Shown one piece after another: positions 38,184 to 46,592 of a stretch of 64,000 nucleotides of DNA (position 1 is the stretch's first letter; every line of letters starts with the position of its first letter). The notes beneath the pieces are model-generated. The model was not told the origin of the DNA. It searched no databases and saw only the letters and a program-made list of their open reading frames with translations. A program made the translations under genes and the position numbers. The DNA is taken from positions 434,001 through 498,000 of the forward strand of contig JAJOHG010000019.1 of the NCBI GenBank assembly GCA_021029095.1, in the 5' to 3' direction. This DNA is from Phellopilus nigrolimitatus (lineage: Eukaryota > Basidiomycota > Agaricomycetes > Hymenochaetales > Hymenochaetaceae).

Positions 38184-40442
38184 ATGAACGACCCCGGTGG
38201 CGGCATGCATCACAGAACCACAAACCTAGGAGGGAGCGCGATGACAGCCTCGTCTTCCCATCCAACCCCGTTCTACACGCCCGCCCCGGCCTCCCCGCGG
38301 TCCGCCCACCACTCGCAGCACCAGTTCCAGTCGCGCCTTCCCGCGCTGCACCACGCCGGCGGCAACGAGGGCGACATGTACTACGCCGCCGAGCCCGCCC
38401 CGCCCGTGCACTCCGCCCCCACCTTCGCCCTCCCGCGCATGGCCGCCCACCAGTACAGCGCCGCGCCCGCGCACGCGGCGCCGGGGCTCTACCAGACAGA
38501 GGAGGGATACCACGAGGAGCAGGAGACGCCCGCGTACACGTCGTACGCGCTCGCGTCGCCGACGTACACGCACGCGTCGCTCTACACCGCGTCGCCGTCC
38601 CTGCCGGCATCGTACGTCCACACCCCCGCCCACACCGCCGCCTCTGCCTCCACTTCCACCTCCACCGCGCACGCCCAGTCCCAATCCCAATCCTATCCTG
38701 CGGCGCCAACGACGCAAGCGCCCGCGGGGCACCCCTCGCCCACGCTCGCGGCCGCGCGGCGCCACACGACGCGCGCGATCGGCGCGCCCCTCACCTTCGC
38801 GACGGGGCCCTTCGCGGGGCGCACCGTGCGCGCCGAGATCGTCGAGGTCCAGAAGGCAGATCTCGGCCGCAAGTGCGCTGACCCGCCCACCACTACCACC
38901 ACCGCCGGCGCCGCCCCGGCCTCGGCATCCGCCCCGGCGTCGGCGTCTGCCTCTGTCTCTGCACCCACATCAGCTGGCGCGGCGCACCCCGCCGCCTCCC
39001 CAGACAGCGACAAGGGCAAATCGCCCGAGACGCCCGCAGCCGCGCGCGCGGTGCGCAAGGACCGCCGGCCGCTCGACCCGCCGCCGGTCGTCGCGCTGCG
39101 CTACTTCGAGCGCGTCGCCGCGGGCACCCCGGAGGAGCACGAGCGCGAGGTCCCCGCGGAGGACGTCGAGATCGGCGGGCTCATCTGCCAGGTCGACCTC
39201 TTCCGCGTCACCATCCCGCCGAGCCCGACCGAGCTTGCCGACCTTGGGCTCCAGCAGCAGGGCGCGCCGTATACGCATCCACACCCACAGCAACAGCAAG
39301 GCCAGGAGACGTATACGCCGTACGCCTACCCGGGCGCGCACGCGCAGCCGCACACGCTCGCGCTGTACACGGACGCGGATGAGCGTCGGCGTCGGCGAGA
39401 GAGCATGCTGCAGGCGGAGCAGCACGCGGATGCCGTGTCGCCCGTCTCGCCCGTGGGGTCGTATGGAGGGTACGGTCAGCAGCAGCGTGAAGAAGCGGGC
39501 TGGGATTCGGGCGCGTCGCCCGTCTCGCCCGTCTCGCCCTATAGTGCGTGCACTTCGTCTGATGATCGACGACGCTCACGCTTCTCTTCCGCAGCGACGC
39601 ACGCGTACCCATCACAGGCTTACGCGTCCTCCGCACATGGATACCCCGCGCACGGCTCGTACACGACGCACACGCACGCGCAGGCCCCGCCGCTGACGCG
39701 CATCGACCCGGACGCGCTGCCCCCGCCAACAGAGGCCGACAAGCTCACGCGCGTGCTCTTCGGGGAGTACTACAGCCACGCGGCGAGCATCCTCGACCTC
39801 ACAGGCAAGAACGTGATCTACTTCGTCTTTTCGGACCTGTCGGTGAAGCTCGAGGGCCTGTTCCGGCCGCGGTACCGGTTCTTCGACCTGTTCAGCCGGA
39901 CGGCGGGCGCGGACGACGTGCCGGTGCTCGCGCAGTGCTTCGGCGGCGCGTTCGCGGTGTACAGCACGAAGGAGTTCCCCGGCCTGAAGGCCAGCACGGA
40001 GCTCACGAAGCACCTCTCGCGCTGGGGCATCCGCGTGAACATCCGCGAGACGGAGCGCAAGCGCCGCGGGGGCGGCTCGGGCGGCGCTGGGGGAGGCGGA
40101 GGTGGAGACAGGAGCACGCCCAGCAGCGCAGGCGGTGGCGGCGGCGGCGGCAGCGGCGGGAGGGGCAGGGGCAGCGCGGCGAAGCGCGGGGGGCGCGCGG
40201 CAGGTGGGAAACGCACGTCGCTGAAGAACGCCGGCGCAGGTGCGCGCCGGGCGGGCGGGGACGCGGAGCACGATGGGAGCAGCGGGGCGAGCGTGGGCTC
40301 GCCGCCGGGCGCGGGCCCGCTGCCGCGCGGCGTCGACGCTCCGCGGCGCTACCTCGAGGGCGCGGCTGCTGCTGCCGCCGCTGCTGCTGCTGGGGGCGTG
40401 GCGCGCGGTCGGGGCCGGGGCAAGAAGCGCGGGAAGGCGTGA
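38184..40442 (+). CDS. Velvet-domain regulator, left copy (VelB-like architecture)
   Basis: A fungal velvet factor, 752 residues from the ATG at 38184, which follows a probable 5'UTR acceptor. Velvet proteins are NF-kappaB-like DNA-binding factors that couple development, light response and secondary metabolism. Domain part 1 (about residues 200-350) reads GAPLTFATGPFAGRTVRAEI, DRRPLDPPPVVALRYF and EIGGLICQVDLFRVTI. A low-complexity insert of about 180 residues follows. Part 2 reads LTRVLFGEYYSHAASILDL, FSDLSVKLEGLFRPRYRFFD, VLAQCFGGAFAVYSTKEFPG and LTKHLSRWGIRVNIRE. A split velvet domain is typical of VelB. The N-terminus is Ala/Pro/Ser/Tyr-rich; the C-terminus is Gly/Arg/Ala-rich and basic. 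A possible in-frame 51-nt intron (39544-39594, GTGCGT to TTCCGCAG) may be removed. It is nearly identical to 44319-46592. Confidence 0.9.
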   Translation: MNDPGGGMHHRTTNLGGSAMTASSSHPTPFYTPAPASPRSAHHSQHQFQSRLPALHHAGGNEGDMYYAAEPAPPVHSAPTFALPRMAAHQYSAAPAHAAPGLYQTEEGYHEEQETPAYTSYALASPTYTHASLYTASPSLPASYVHTPAHTAASASTSTSTAHAQSQSQSYPAAPTTQAPAGHPSPTLAAARRHTTRAIGAPLTFATGPFAGRTVRAEIVEVQKADLGRKCADPPTTTTTAGAAPASASAPASASASVSAPTSAGAAHPAASPDSDKGKSPETPAAARAVRKDRRPLDPPPVVALRYFERVAAGTPEEHEREVPAEDVEIGGLICQVDLFRVTIPPSPTELADLGLQQQGAPYTHPHPQQQQGQETYTPYAYPGAHAQPHTLALYTDADERRRRRESMLQAEQHADAVSPVSPVGSYGGYGQQQREEAGWDSGASPVSPVSPYSACTSSDDRRRSRFSSAATHAYPSQAYASSAHGYPAHGSYTTHTHAQAPPLTRIDPDALPPPTEADKLTRVLFGEYYSHAASILDLTGKNVIYFVFSDLSVKLEGLFRPRYRFFDLFSRTAGADDVPVLAQCFGGAFAVYSTKEFPGLKASTELTKHLSRWGIRVNIRETERKRRGGGSGGAGGGGGGDRSTPSSAGGGGGGGSGGRGRGSAAKRGGRAAGGKRTSLKNAGAGARRAGGDAEHDGSSGASVGSPPGAGPLPRGVDAPRRYLEGAAAAAAAAAAGGVARGRGRGKKRGKA

Positions 40443-42044
40443 GGCCGCTTTATTGTCTTCACGGATCTTGGGGTTTCGTCTTTCTTAGTTTGTTGTTTTA
40501 GTTTGGGATTTTTTCTTGACTTTGTTTCTTGGTGCGAGTGGACTCCGTTATTGCGTTTTCATTGACATCCCCGCCTCGTCTCGCCTCTCGTCTTCCGTTT
40601 TTTTTTTTCTTTCTTGCACCTGCCCTTCCCCTCCCAAAACCAAAGAAACGTTCAGTCTGCCCGTCCCGCGCCCGTCTCCTCTAAATCCGACTGGAAGAAC
40701 TAGTCCGCCTTGGCCCCTTTTGCAAGCAACCCTTCTTGTCCCCGCGTCTGCCTCCGACCCGTGTCACTGCGATGCCGCGCCCGGCTCGTGGCGCTCTGTA
40801 AATGCTCATTTGTAAGTCCGGCGTTTTTCTTTTGTTTTAAGCGATAGATAATGACTCGTGTTCTGTTTGCAGTGTCTCCAAAATCGTGGACCTGCTGTCC
40901 TTCCTTGCCCTTTCCATTGTCCTTGTCTTTATAGCTCGGATAATTCCCGCCCGCCTGCTGAACCGCGCCTGCTGCTTTGCCGATTATGATGCCTGTAGCT
41001 ATTCGCTGAGTGCCGATCTGATATCGGCTGCCGCCCTCCATCGTCCCATTTGCTTTCCCGCATTCCTCCTTGTTGGTCACGCGCACTGCAAATTCACAAC
41101 TATACCATCATCGCGCTCCCTCCCTCACGTCCACGTCCACCCTCACGTCCACGTCCACGTCCACGCCCAATACATGCCGTCCATCACGTTCCACCATCAC
41201 ATGCACATCCCACGTCGCTCTCGATTTCGATAATGTCCATGCTAATTCGCGCTAATCTACGCTTTCTTAGTCCCTTCATCTTGTTCTTGTTCTCTCTCAT
41301 CTTGTCACGCTTCGTTTCTTGTTCCTTGTTTCTTGCTCCTTATTTCTTGCCCACCGCCGGAGCGCGGTTTTCCTCGTCTCCTGTACAGCACCCGCGTCCC
41401 CTCTGACTCTGTTTCCTTGTCTTTGTTTTTTGGCACGTTCCCGCACTGTATCTACTTCTTGCTTTTCTTGGTGTACATAACTTATCGCTGAAGCTGTCTG
41501 CGCGTGTACATATATTGCTCGGAAGGACGCTCGAGACAGAACTGGATATGACACGGAAATTGATGTGTGGCTCGCTGGGCCTGCGCAAGCCGAGTGAAGA
41601 CCCGGATGAGAAGACGGCAGAGGAAGACCCAGGTGAAATGTAACTGGTACGGGAGCCCTACCAGAAAAGCGCACGATTGTGCACCCAGTCTTAACCACAT
41701 ACAACATTGATATTGTTAGCGATTTACGATCTCCGGTGCAGAGCGGATCTGGCCTCCAGCTTAGATGTTGCTCACTCTCTGAATCCGCTACACTTATTTT
41801 ATTCTCGAGTCGCGGCACTTTCACTAGTTATTTAATCTTGTGTATCATTGACGGGGGAAAAACTGTGGCAGTTTATTGTAGACTGAAAGAAGCGAAGAGA
41901 GATAGTGGGAAGAAACTAAGCATAGAAGCAATGCCATGGTTCAAGTTAAGTGCTCGACTCATAAGGTACATGTACTTTCAAATATCTATGTAATTGCAAC
42001 CCCACTCCCTTTACATCATTGATAAGCCGGCCAAGTGTTTTCCA
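40443..42044. other. Velvet 3' flank (left arm) and left part of the spacer
   Basis: Up to about 41,604 this is left-arm sequence matching 43,160-44,318 in reverse, including pyrimidine-rich tracts and a CACGTC-type hexamer run (about 41,123-41,170). From 41,605 it is single-copy spacer. No gene is supported; long frames here are antisense or low-complexity artefacts. Confidence 0.55.
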
Positions 42045-42560
42045 TCATTTTTTATTGATCTTCTTCCACTTTTCCTCGCTGTTCTTTTTTACACCAACTG
42101 TTGCAAGTAGTTCGTCTGACTTTGCATCAAACTTTCTGTGCTGTCTCTTGGAAAGTCGTAGTGCTATTTTTTGCAAAAGCACTATTGTTCGAATCGTGTA
42201 TTTTTCTGCAAATTCTTGAAACAGAATCTCGCAACGTTTTCTTTCAGATTCTGCAGAGTCTGCTGTTTCCAGAAGTTGTTCCTGGTGTTCCGGCTCTATC
42301 TGGCGTTTCTTTTTCACAATTTTACTGACTCTGTCCACCACCTCTTCATAGCTGCGAAGAGCACCAAGATAAACCTTGGACTGTTGAATTGTTCTTTCAG
42401 CCAGCTTGTCGATATACAATTCATCATGCCGGCGGACTTGCTTTCTGTGGGCATCTCTGACACTGGCAAGATGTCTCATTATTTCCTGGTGTTGTTGTTC
42501 TGTTTCGTCAAGCAGTGTGATGTCTGAATCTTCACGGGTAATTTTTGTGTGAGATGACAT
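42045..42560 (-). CDS. Hypothetical coiled-coil protein in the palindrome spacer
   Basis: A 171-residue frame starting MSSHTKITREDSDITLLDET. It is rich in Glu, Lys, Arg, Gln and Leu with heptad-like spacing (for example IMRHLASVRDAHRKQVRR and LRSYEEVVDRVSKIVKKKRQ) and ends in a lysine-rich tail, so a coiled coil is likely. Base composition is clearly more A/T-rich than in the velvet genes on either side. A short hydrophobic frame upstream (42797-42594) could be a 5' exon or unrelated. It is single-copy here, between the two palindrome arms. I do not recognise the family; it may be a real orphan gene or part of an inserted element. Confidence 0.5.
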   Translation of the reverse strand: MSSHTKITREDSDITLLDETEQQHQEIMRHLASVRDAHRKQVRRHDELYIDKLAERTIQQSKVYLGALRSYEEVVDRVSKIVKKKRQIEPEHQEQLLETADSAESERKRCEILFQEFAEKYTIRTIVLLQKIALRLSKRQHRKFDAKSDELLATVGVKKNSEEKWKKINKK

Positions 42561-42887
42561 GTTGGAGTCTGCTAAATCTGGAAGTGGACTGTTTCAGTAC
42601 AAGAATTTTGGTGATTCAGATGATACTAGACAGACATGAGTTTCAAATACACTTACCTTCTGGATAAGATAAGTTGTTGGTGCACAGAAAGGTCGATAGA
42701 GTGCAACTTTATATAGAAAACAAACCTGCAAAGTGGCACAGACAAGTGCTACAACAAATGCAATTTTATTGCAATCTATATCCAACTCAGAAAGCATTCT
42801 GAGTGGTAGTTAAAGATTGCTCCTGAAGTATGAAGCTTTGCTTGTAGCTTGGTGAGACAAGTCCGTGCAATGGCACTACAATGATAC

Positions 42888-42955
42888 ACCTAGTACAATG
42901 TAAGCAAAGAAATGCTGCAAGTTACTTCATTAAACTAGATTACATTGTACTAGGT
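42888..42955. repeat. Perfect 16-bp inverted repeat with 36-nt loop
   Basis: ACCTAGTACAATGTAA at 42888-42903 is exactly complementary to TTACATTGTACTAGGT at 42940-42955. It sits in the spacer between the palindrome arms. Confidence 0.85.
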
Positions 42956-43061
42956 TAGTTTGCTATATGACTAGACATTGACATACCTCACAAACTACTG
43001 AGCTTACTGTTGAAATATGTGTATGACATAAGATCCAGATGGGCACTAACCCAGTCGCATG

Positions 43062-43163
43062 AATCCTCATTCATCACGTGCATGATGAAGTAAAGAAGGG
43101 TTGCGTGGAATTTATTCACATTCGTGGCGGCCAAAACCCAGCAGACTTGCTTACCAAAAGGTC
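43062..43163 (+). mobile_element. Copia-type retrotransposon RNase H remnant
   Basis: The plus-strand translation reads HHVHDEVKKGCVEFIHIRGG then QNPADLLTK. This is the end of Ty1/Copia RNase H, where the family has R/K-H-H-x-R-(D/E)-x-V-x-x-G, then I, then Q-x-A-D-(I/L)-x-T-K. A stop lies just upstream and the element does not continue rightward, so only about 100 bp of coding sequence remains. It ends exactly where the right arm of the palindrome begins. Confidence 0.65.
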
Positions 43164-44318
43164 TTCGCTCGGCCTGCACCGGCCCAGCGAGCGACACATA
43201 TCCAGTTCTGTCTCGAGCGTGCTTTATTCGTGCCATCTCGTACCCAGTAATATATGTACACGCGCAGACAGCTTCAGCGATACGTTATGTACACCAAGAA
43301 AAGCAAGAAGTAGATACAGTGCGGGATCGTGCCAAGGAAGAAGAAAAAAAGACAAGGGAACAGAGTCAGAGGGGATGGAGCGCTGTACAGGAGACGAGGG
43401 AAACCGTACTCGGACGGTGGGCAAGAAACAGGGAGCAAGAAACAAGAAACAAGAAACAAGAAACGAAGCGCGACAAGATGAGAGAGAACAAGAACAAGAT
43501 GAGGGGACTAAGAAAGCGTAGATTAGCGCGAATTAGCATGGACATTATCGAAATCGAGAGCGACGTGGGATGTGCATGGGTGGTGAAACGTGATGGATAG
43601 CATGTGTTGGGCGTGGATGTGGACGTAGACGTGGACGTGAGGGAGGGAGCGCGATGGTGGTATGGTTGCGAATTTGCAGTACGCGGGACCAACAAAGATG
43701 AATGTAGGAAAGCAAATGGGACGATGGGGGCAGCAGCGGATATCAGATCGGCACTCAGCGAATAGCTACAGGCATCAGAGTCGGCAAAGCAGCAGGCGGG
43801 GGGAAATTATCCGAGCTATAAAGACAAGGACAATGGAAAGGGCAAGGAAGGACAGCAGGTCCACGATTTTTAAGATACTGCAAGCAGAACATTATCTATC
43901 GCTTCTTGTCTCTCAAGCGTTTCGGGGATTAAATAAAAGAAAAACGCTGGACTTACAGATGAGCATTTACAGAGCGCCGCGAGCCGGGCGCGGTGCTGCA
44001 GCGACACGGTTTGGAGACAGGACGAGGAGGGTTGCTCGCAAGAGGGGCCAAGGCGGACTAGTTCTTCCAGTCGGATTTGGAGGAGACGGGCGCGGGAAGG
44101 GCAGATTGTACTTTTCTTTGGTTTTGGGAGGGGAAGGACAGGTGCAAGAAAGAAAAAAAAAAACGGAAGACGAGAGGCGAGACGAGGCGGGGATGTCAAT
44201 GGGAACACAAACACGGAGTCCTCTCGCACCAAGAAACAAAGTCAAGAAAAAATCCCAAACTAAAACAACAAACTAAGAAAGACGAAACATCAAGATCCGT
44301 GAAGACAAAAAACCAGCC

Positions 44319-46592
44319 TCACGCATTCCCGCGCTTCTTGCCCCGGCCCCGACCGCGCGCCACACCCCCAGCAGCAGCGGCGGCGGCAGCCGCAGCCGCG
44401 CCCTCGAGGTAGCGCCGCGGCGCATCGACGCCACGCGGCAACGGGCCCGCGTGGCCCGCGCCCGGCGGCGAGCCCACGCTCGCCCCGCTGCTCCCATCGT
44501 GCTCCGCGTCCCCGCTCGCCCGGCGCGCACCTGCGCCGGCGTTCTTCAGCGACGTGCGTCCCCCACCTGCCGCGCGCCCCCCGCGCTTCGCCGCGCTGCC
44601 CCTGCTCCTCCCGCCGCTGCCGCCACCGCCGCCCGCGCTGCTGGGCGTGCTCCTGTCTCCTCCTCCGCCTCCTCCTCCTCCGCCTCCCGAGCCGCCCCCG
44701 CGGCGCTTGCGCTCCGTCTCGCGGATGTTCACGCGGATGCCCCAGCGCGAGAGGTGCTTCGTGAGCTCCGTGCTCGCCTTCAGGCCGGGGAACTCCTTCG
44801 TGCTGTACACCGCGAACGCGCCGCCGAAGCACTGCGCGAGCACCGGCACGTCGTCCGCGCCCGCCGTCCGGCTGAACAGGTCGAAGAACCGGTACCGCGG
44901 CCGGAACAGGCCCTCGAGCTTGACGGACAGGTCAGAGAACACGAAGTAGATCACGTTCTTGCCCGTGAGGTCGAGGATGCTCGCGGCGTGGCTGTAGTAC
45001 TCCCCGAAGAGCACGCGCGTGAGCTTGTCGGCCTCTGTCGGAGGCGGCAGCGCGTCCGGGTCGATGCGCGTCAGCTGCGGCGCCTGTGAATGCGTGTGCG
45101 TCGTGTACGAGCCGTGCGCGGGGTATCCATGTGCGGAGGACGCGTAAGCCTGTGATGGATACGCGTGCGTTGCTGCGGAAGAGAAGCGTGAGCGTCGTCC
45201 AATATCAGACGAAGAGCACGCACTATAGGGCGAGACGGGAGAGACGGGCGACGCGCCTGAGTCCCAGCCCGCTTCTTCACGCTGTTGCTGACCGTACCCG
45301 CCATACGACCCCACGGGTGAGACGGGCGACACGGCATCCGCGTGTTGCTCCGCCTGCAGCATGCTCTCTCGCCGACGCCGACGCTCATCCGCGTCCGTGT
45401 ACAGCGCGAGCGTGTGCGGCTGCGCGTGCGCGCCCGGGTAGGCGTACGGCGTATACGTCTCCTGGCCTTGCTGTTGCTGTGGGTTGGGGTGTGGATGCGT
45501 ATACGGCGCGCCCTGCTGCTGGAGCCCAAGGTCGGCAAGCTCGGTCGGGCTCGGCGGGATGGTGACGCGGAAGAGGTCGACCTGGCAGATGAGCCCGCCG
45601 ATCTCGACGTCCTCCGCGGGCACCTCGCGCTCGTGCTCCTCCGGGGTGCCCGCGGCGACGCGCTCGAAGTAGCGCAGCGCGACGACCGGCGGCGGGTCGA
45701 GCGGCCGGCGGTCCTTGCGCACCGCGCGCGCCGCTGCGGGCGTCTCGGGCGACTTGCCCTTGTCGCTGTCTGGAGAGGCGGCGGGGTGCACCGCGCCGGC
45801 TGATGTGGGTGCAGAGACAGAGGCAGACGCCGACGCCGGGGCGGATGCCGGGGCCGGGGCGGTGGTGGTGGTGGTGGGCGGGTCAGCGCACTTGCGGCCG
45901 AGATCTGCCTTCTGGACCTCGACGATCTCGGCGCGCACGGTGCGCCCCGCGAAGGGCCCCGTCGCGAACGTGAGGGGCGCACCGATCGCGCGCGTCGTGT
46001 GGCGCCGCGCGGCCGCGAGCGTCGGCGAGGGGTGCCCCGCGGGCGCTTGAGTTGTTGTCGCCGCAGGATAGGACTGGGATTGAGCGTGGGCGGCGGAGGT
46101 GGAAGTGGAGGCGGCGGTGGTCTGTGCCGGGGTGTGGACGTAGGAGGCCGGCAGGGACGGCGACGCGGTGTAGAGCGACGCGTGCGTGTACGTCGGCGAC
46201 GCGAGCGCGTACGACGTGTACGCGGGCGTCTCCTGCTCCACCTGGTATCCCTCCTCCGTCTGGTAGAGCCCCGGCGCCGCGTGCGCGGGTGCGGCGCTGT
46301 ACTGGTGGGCGGCCATGCGCGGGAGGGCGAAGGTGGGCGCGGAGTGCACGGGCGGGGCGGGCTGCGGCTGCGCGGCGGGCGCGGCGGCGTAGTATATGTC
46401 GCCCTCGTTGCCGCCGGCGTGGTGCAGCGCGGGGAGGCGCGCCTGGAACTGGTGGTGCTGCTGGGCATGGGCGGACCGCGGGGAGGCCGGGGCGGGCGTG
46501 TAGAACGGCGTTGGATGGGAAGATGAGGCTGTCATCGCGCTCCCTCCTAGGTTTGCGGCTCTGTGGTGCATGCCGCCACCGGGGTCGTTCAT
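44319..46592 (-). CDS. Velvet-domain regulator, right copy
   Basis: A 757-residue intact paralogue of the left velvet gene, starting at the same MNDPGGGMHH after a conserved acceptor-like TTCCAG. All velvet-domain segments are identical or nearly so, including RRPLDPPPVVALRYF, GGLICQVDLFRV, FSDLSVKLEGLFRPRYRFFD and VLAQCFGGAFAVYSTKEFPG. Differences are mostly length changes in low-complexity tracts: the Ala/Thr/Ser runs, a PNPQQQQ insertion and a changed Gly run near the C-terminus. The possible 51-nt in-frame intron is also present (GTGCGTGC to TTCCGCAG, about 45,182-45,232). No stop or frameshift is seen, so both copies appear functional. Why a regulator is kept in two inverted copies is unknown. 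Confidence 0.9.
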   Translation of the reverse strand: MNDPGGGMHHRAANLGGSAMTASSSHPTPFYTPAPASPRSAHAQQHHQFQARLPALHHAGGNEGDIYYAAAPAAQPQPAPPVHSAPTFALPRMAAHQYSAAPAHAAPGLYQTEEGYQVEQETPAYTSYALASPTYTHASLYTASPSLPASYVHTPAQTTAASTSTSAAHAQSQSYPAATTTQAPAGHPSPTLAAARRHTTRAIGAPLTFATGPFAGRTVRAEIVEVQKADLGRKCADPPTTTTTAPAPASAPASASASVSAPTSAGAVHPAASPDSDKGKSPETPAAARAVRKDRRPLDPPPVVALRYFERVAAGTPEEHEREVPAEDVEIGGLICQVDLFRVTIPPSPTELADLGLQQQGAPYTHPHPNPQQQQGQETYTPYAYPGAHAQPHTLALYTDADERRRRRESMLQAEQHADAVSPVSPVGSYGGYGQQQREEAGWDSGASPVSPVSPYSACSSSDIGRRSRFSSAATHAYPSQAYASSAHGYPAHGSYTTHTHSQAPQLTRIDPDALPPPTEADKLTRVLFGEYYSHAASILDLTGKNVIYFVFSDLSVKLEGLFRPRYRFFDLFSRTAGADDVPVLAQCFGGAFAVYSTKEFPGLKASTELTKHLSRWGIRVNIRETERKRRGGGSGGGGGGGGGGDRSTPSSAGGGGGSGGRSRGSAAKRGGRAAGGGRTSLKNAGAGARRASGDAEHDGSSGASVGSPPGAGHAGPLPRGVDAPRRYLEGAAAAAAAAAAGGVARGRGRGKKRGNA

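Larger units (their letters stand above)
34515..41604 (+). repeat. Left arm of a ~17-kb inverted duplication
   Basis: Sequence from about 34,515 to 41,604 reappears in reverse complement at 43,160-51,607. The outer end is seen in the shared block TTGCAAATTTAACTTTGCAAATG (34579 onward versus about 51,555). The inner end is seen in GGTCTTC.CTCGG (43,160) against its complement at about 41,591-41,604. The arm contains the J-domain gene, an intergenic block, the velvet gene and its 3' flank. Coding regions are much better conserved between arms than the flanks. Confidence 0.92.

Noticed and set aside
38158..40271. Long antisense and alternate-frame ORFs over the velvet genes
   Set aside because: Arg/Ala/Pro-rich frames produced by GC-rich low-complexity coding DNA; the velvet domain proves the plus-strand frame. 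The same holds for the right copy.
41725..41760. GGTGCAGAGCGG as a retrotransposon primer-binding site
   Set aside because: Only a weak match to the initiator-tRNA-type PBS, and no LTR end (TG..CA) could be defined beside it.
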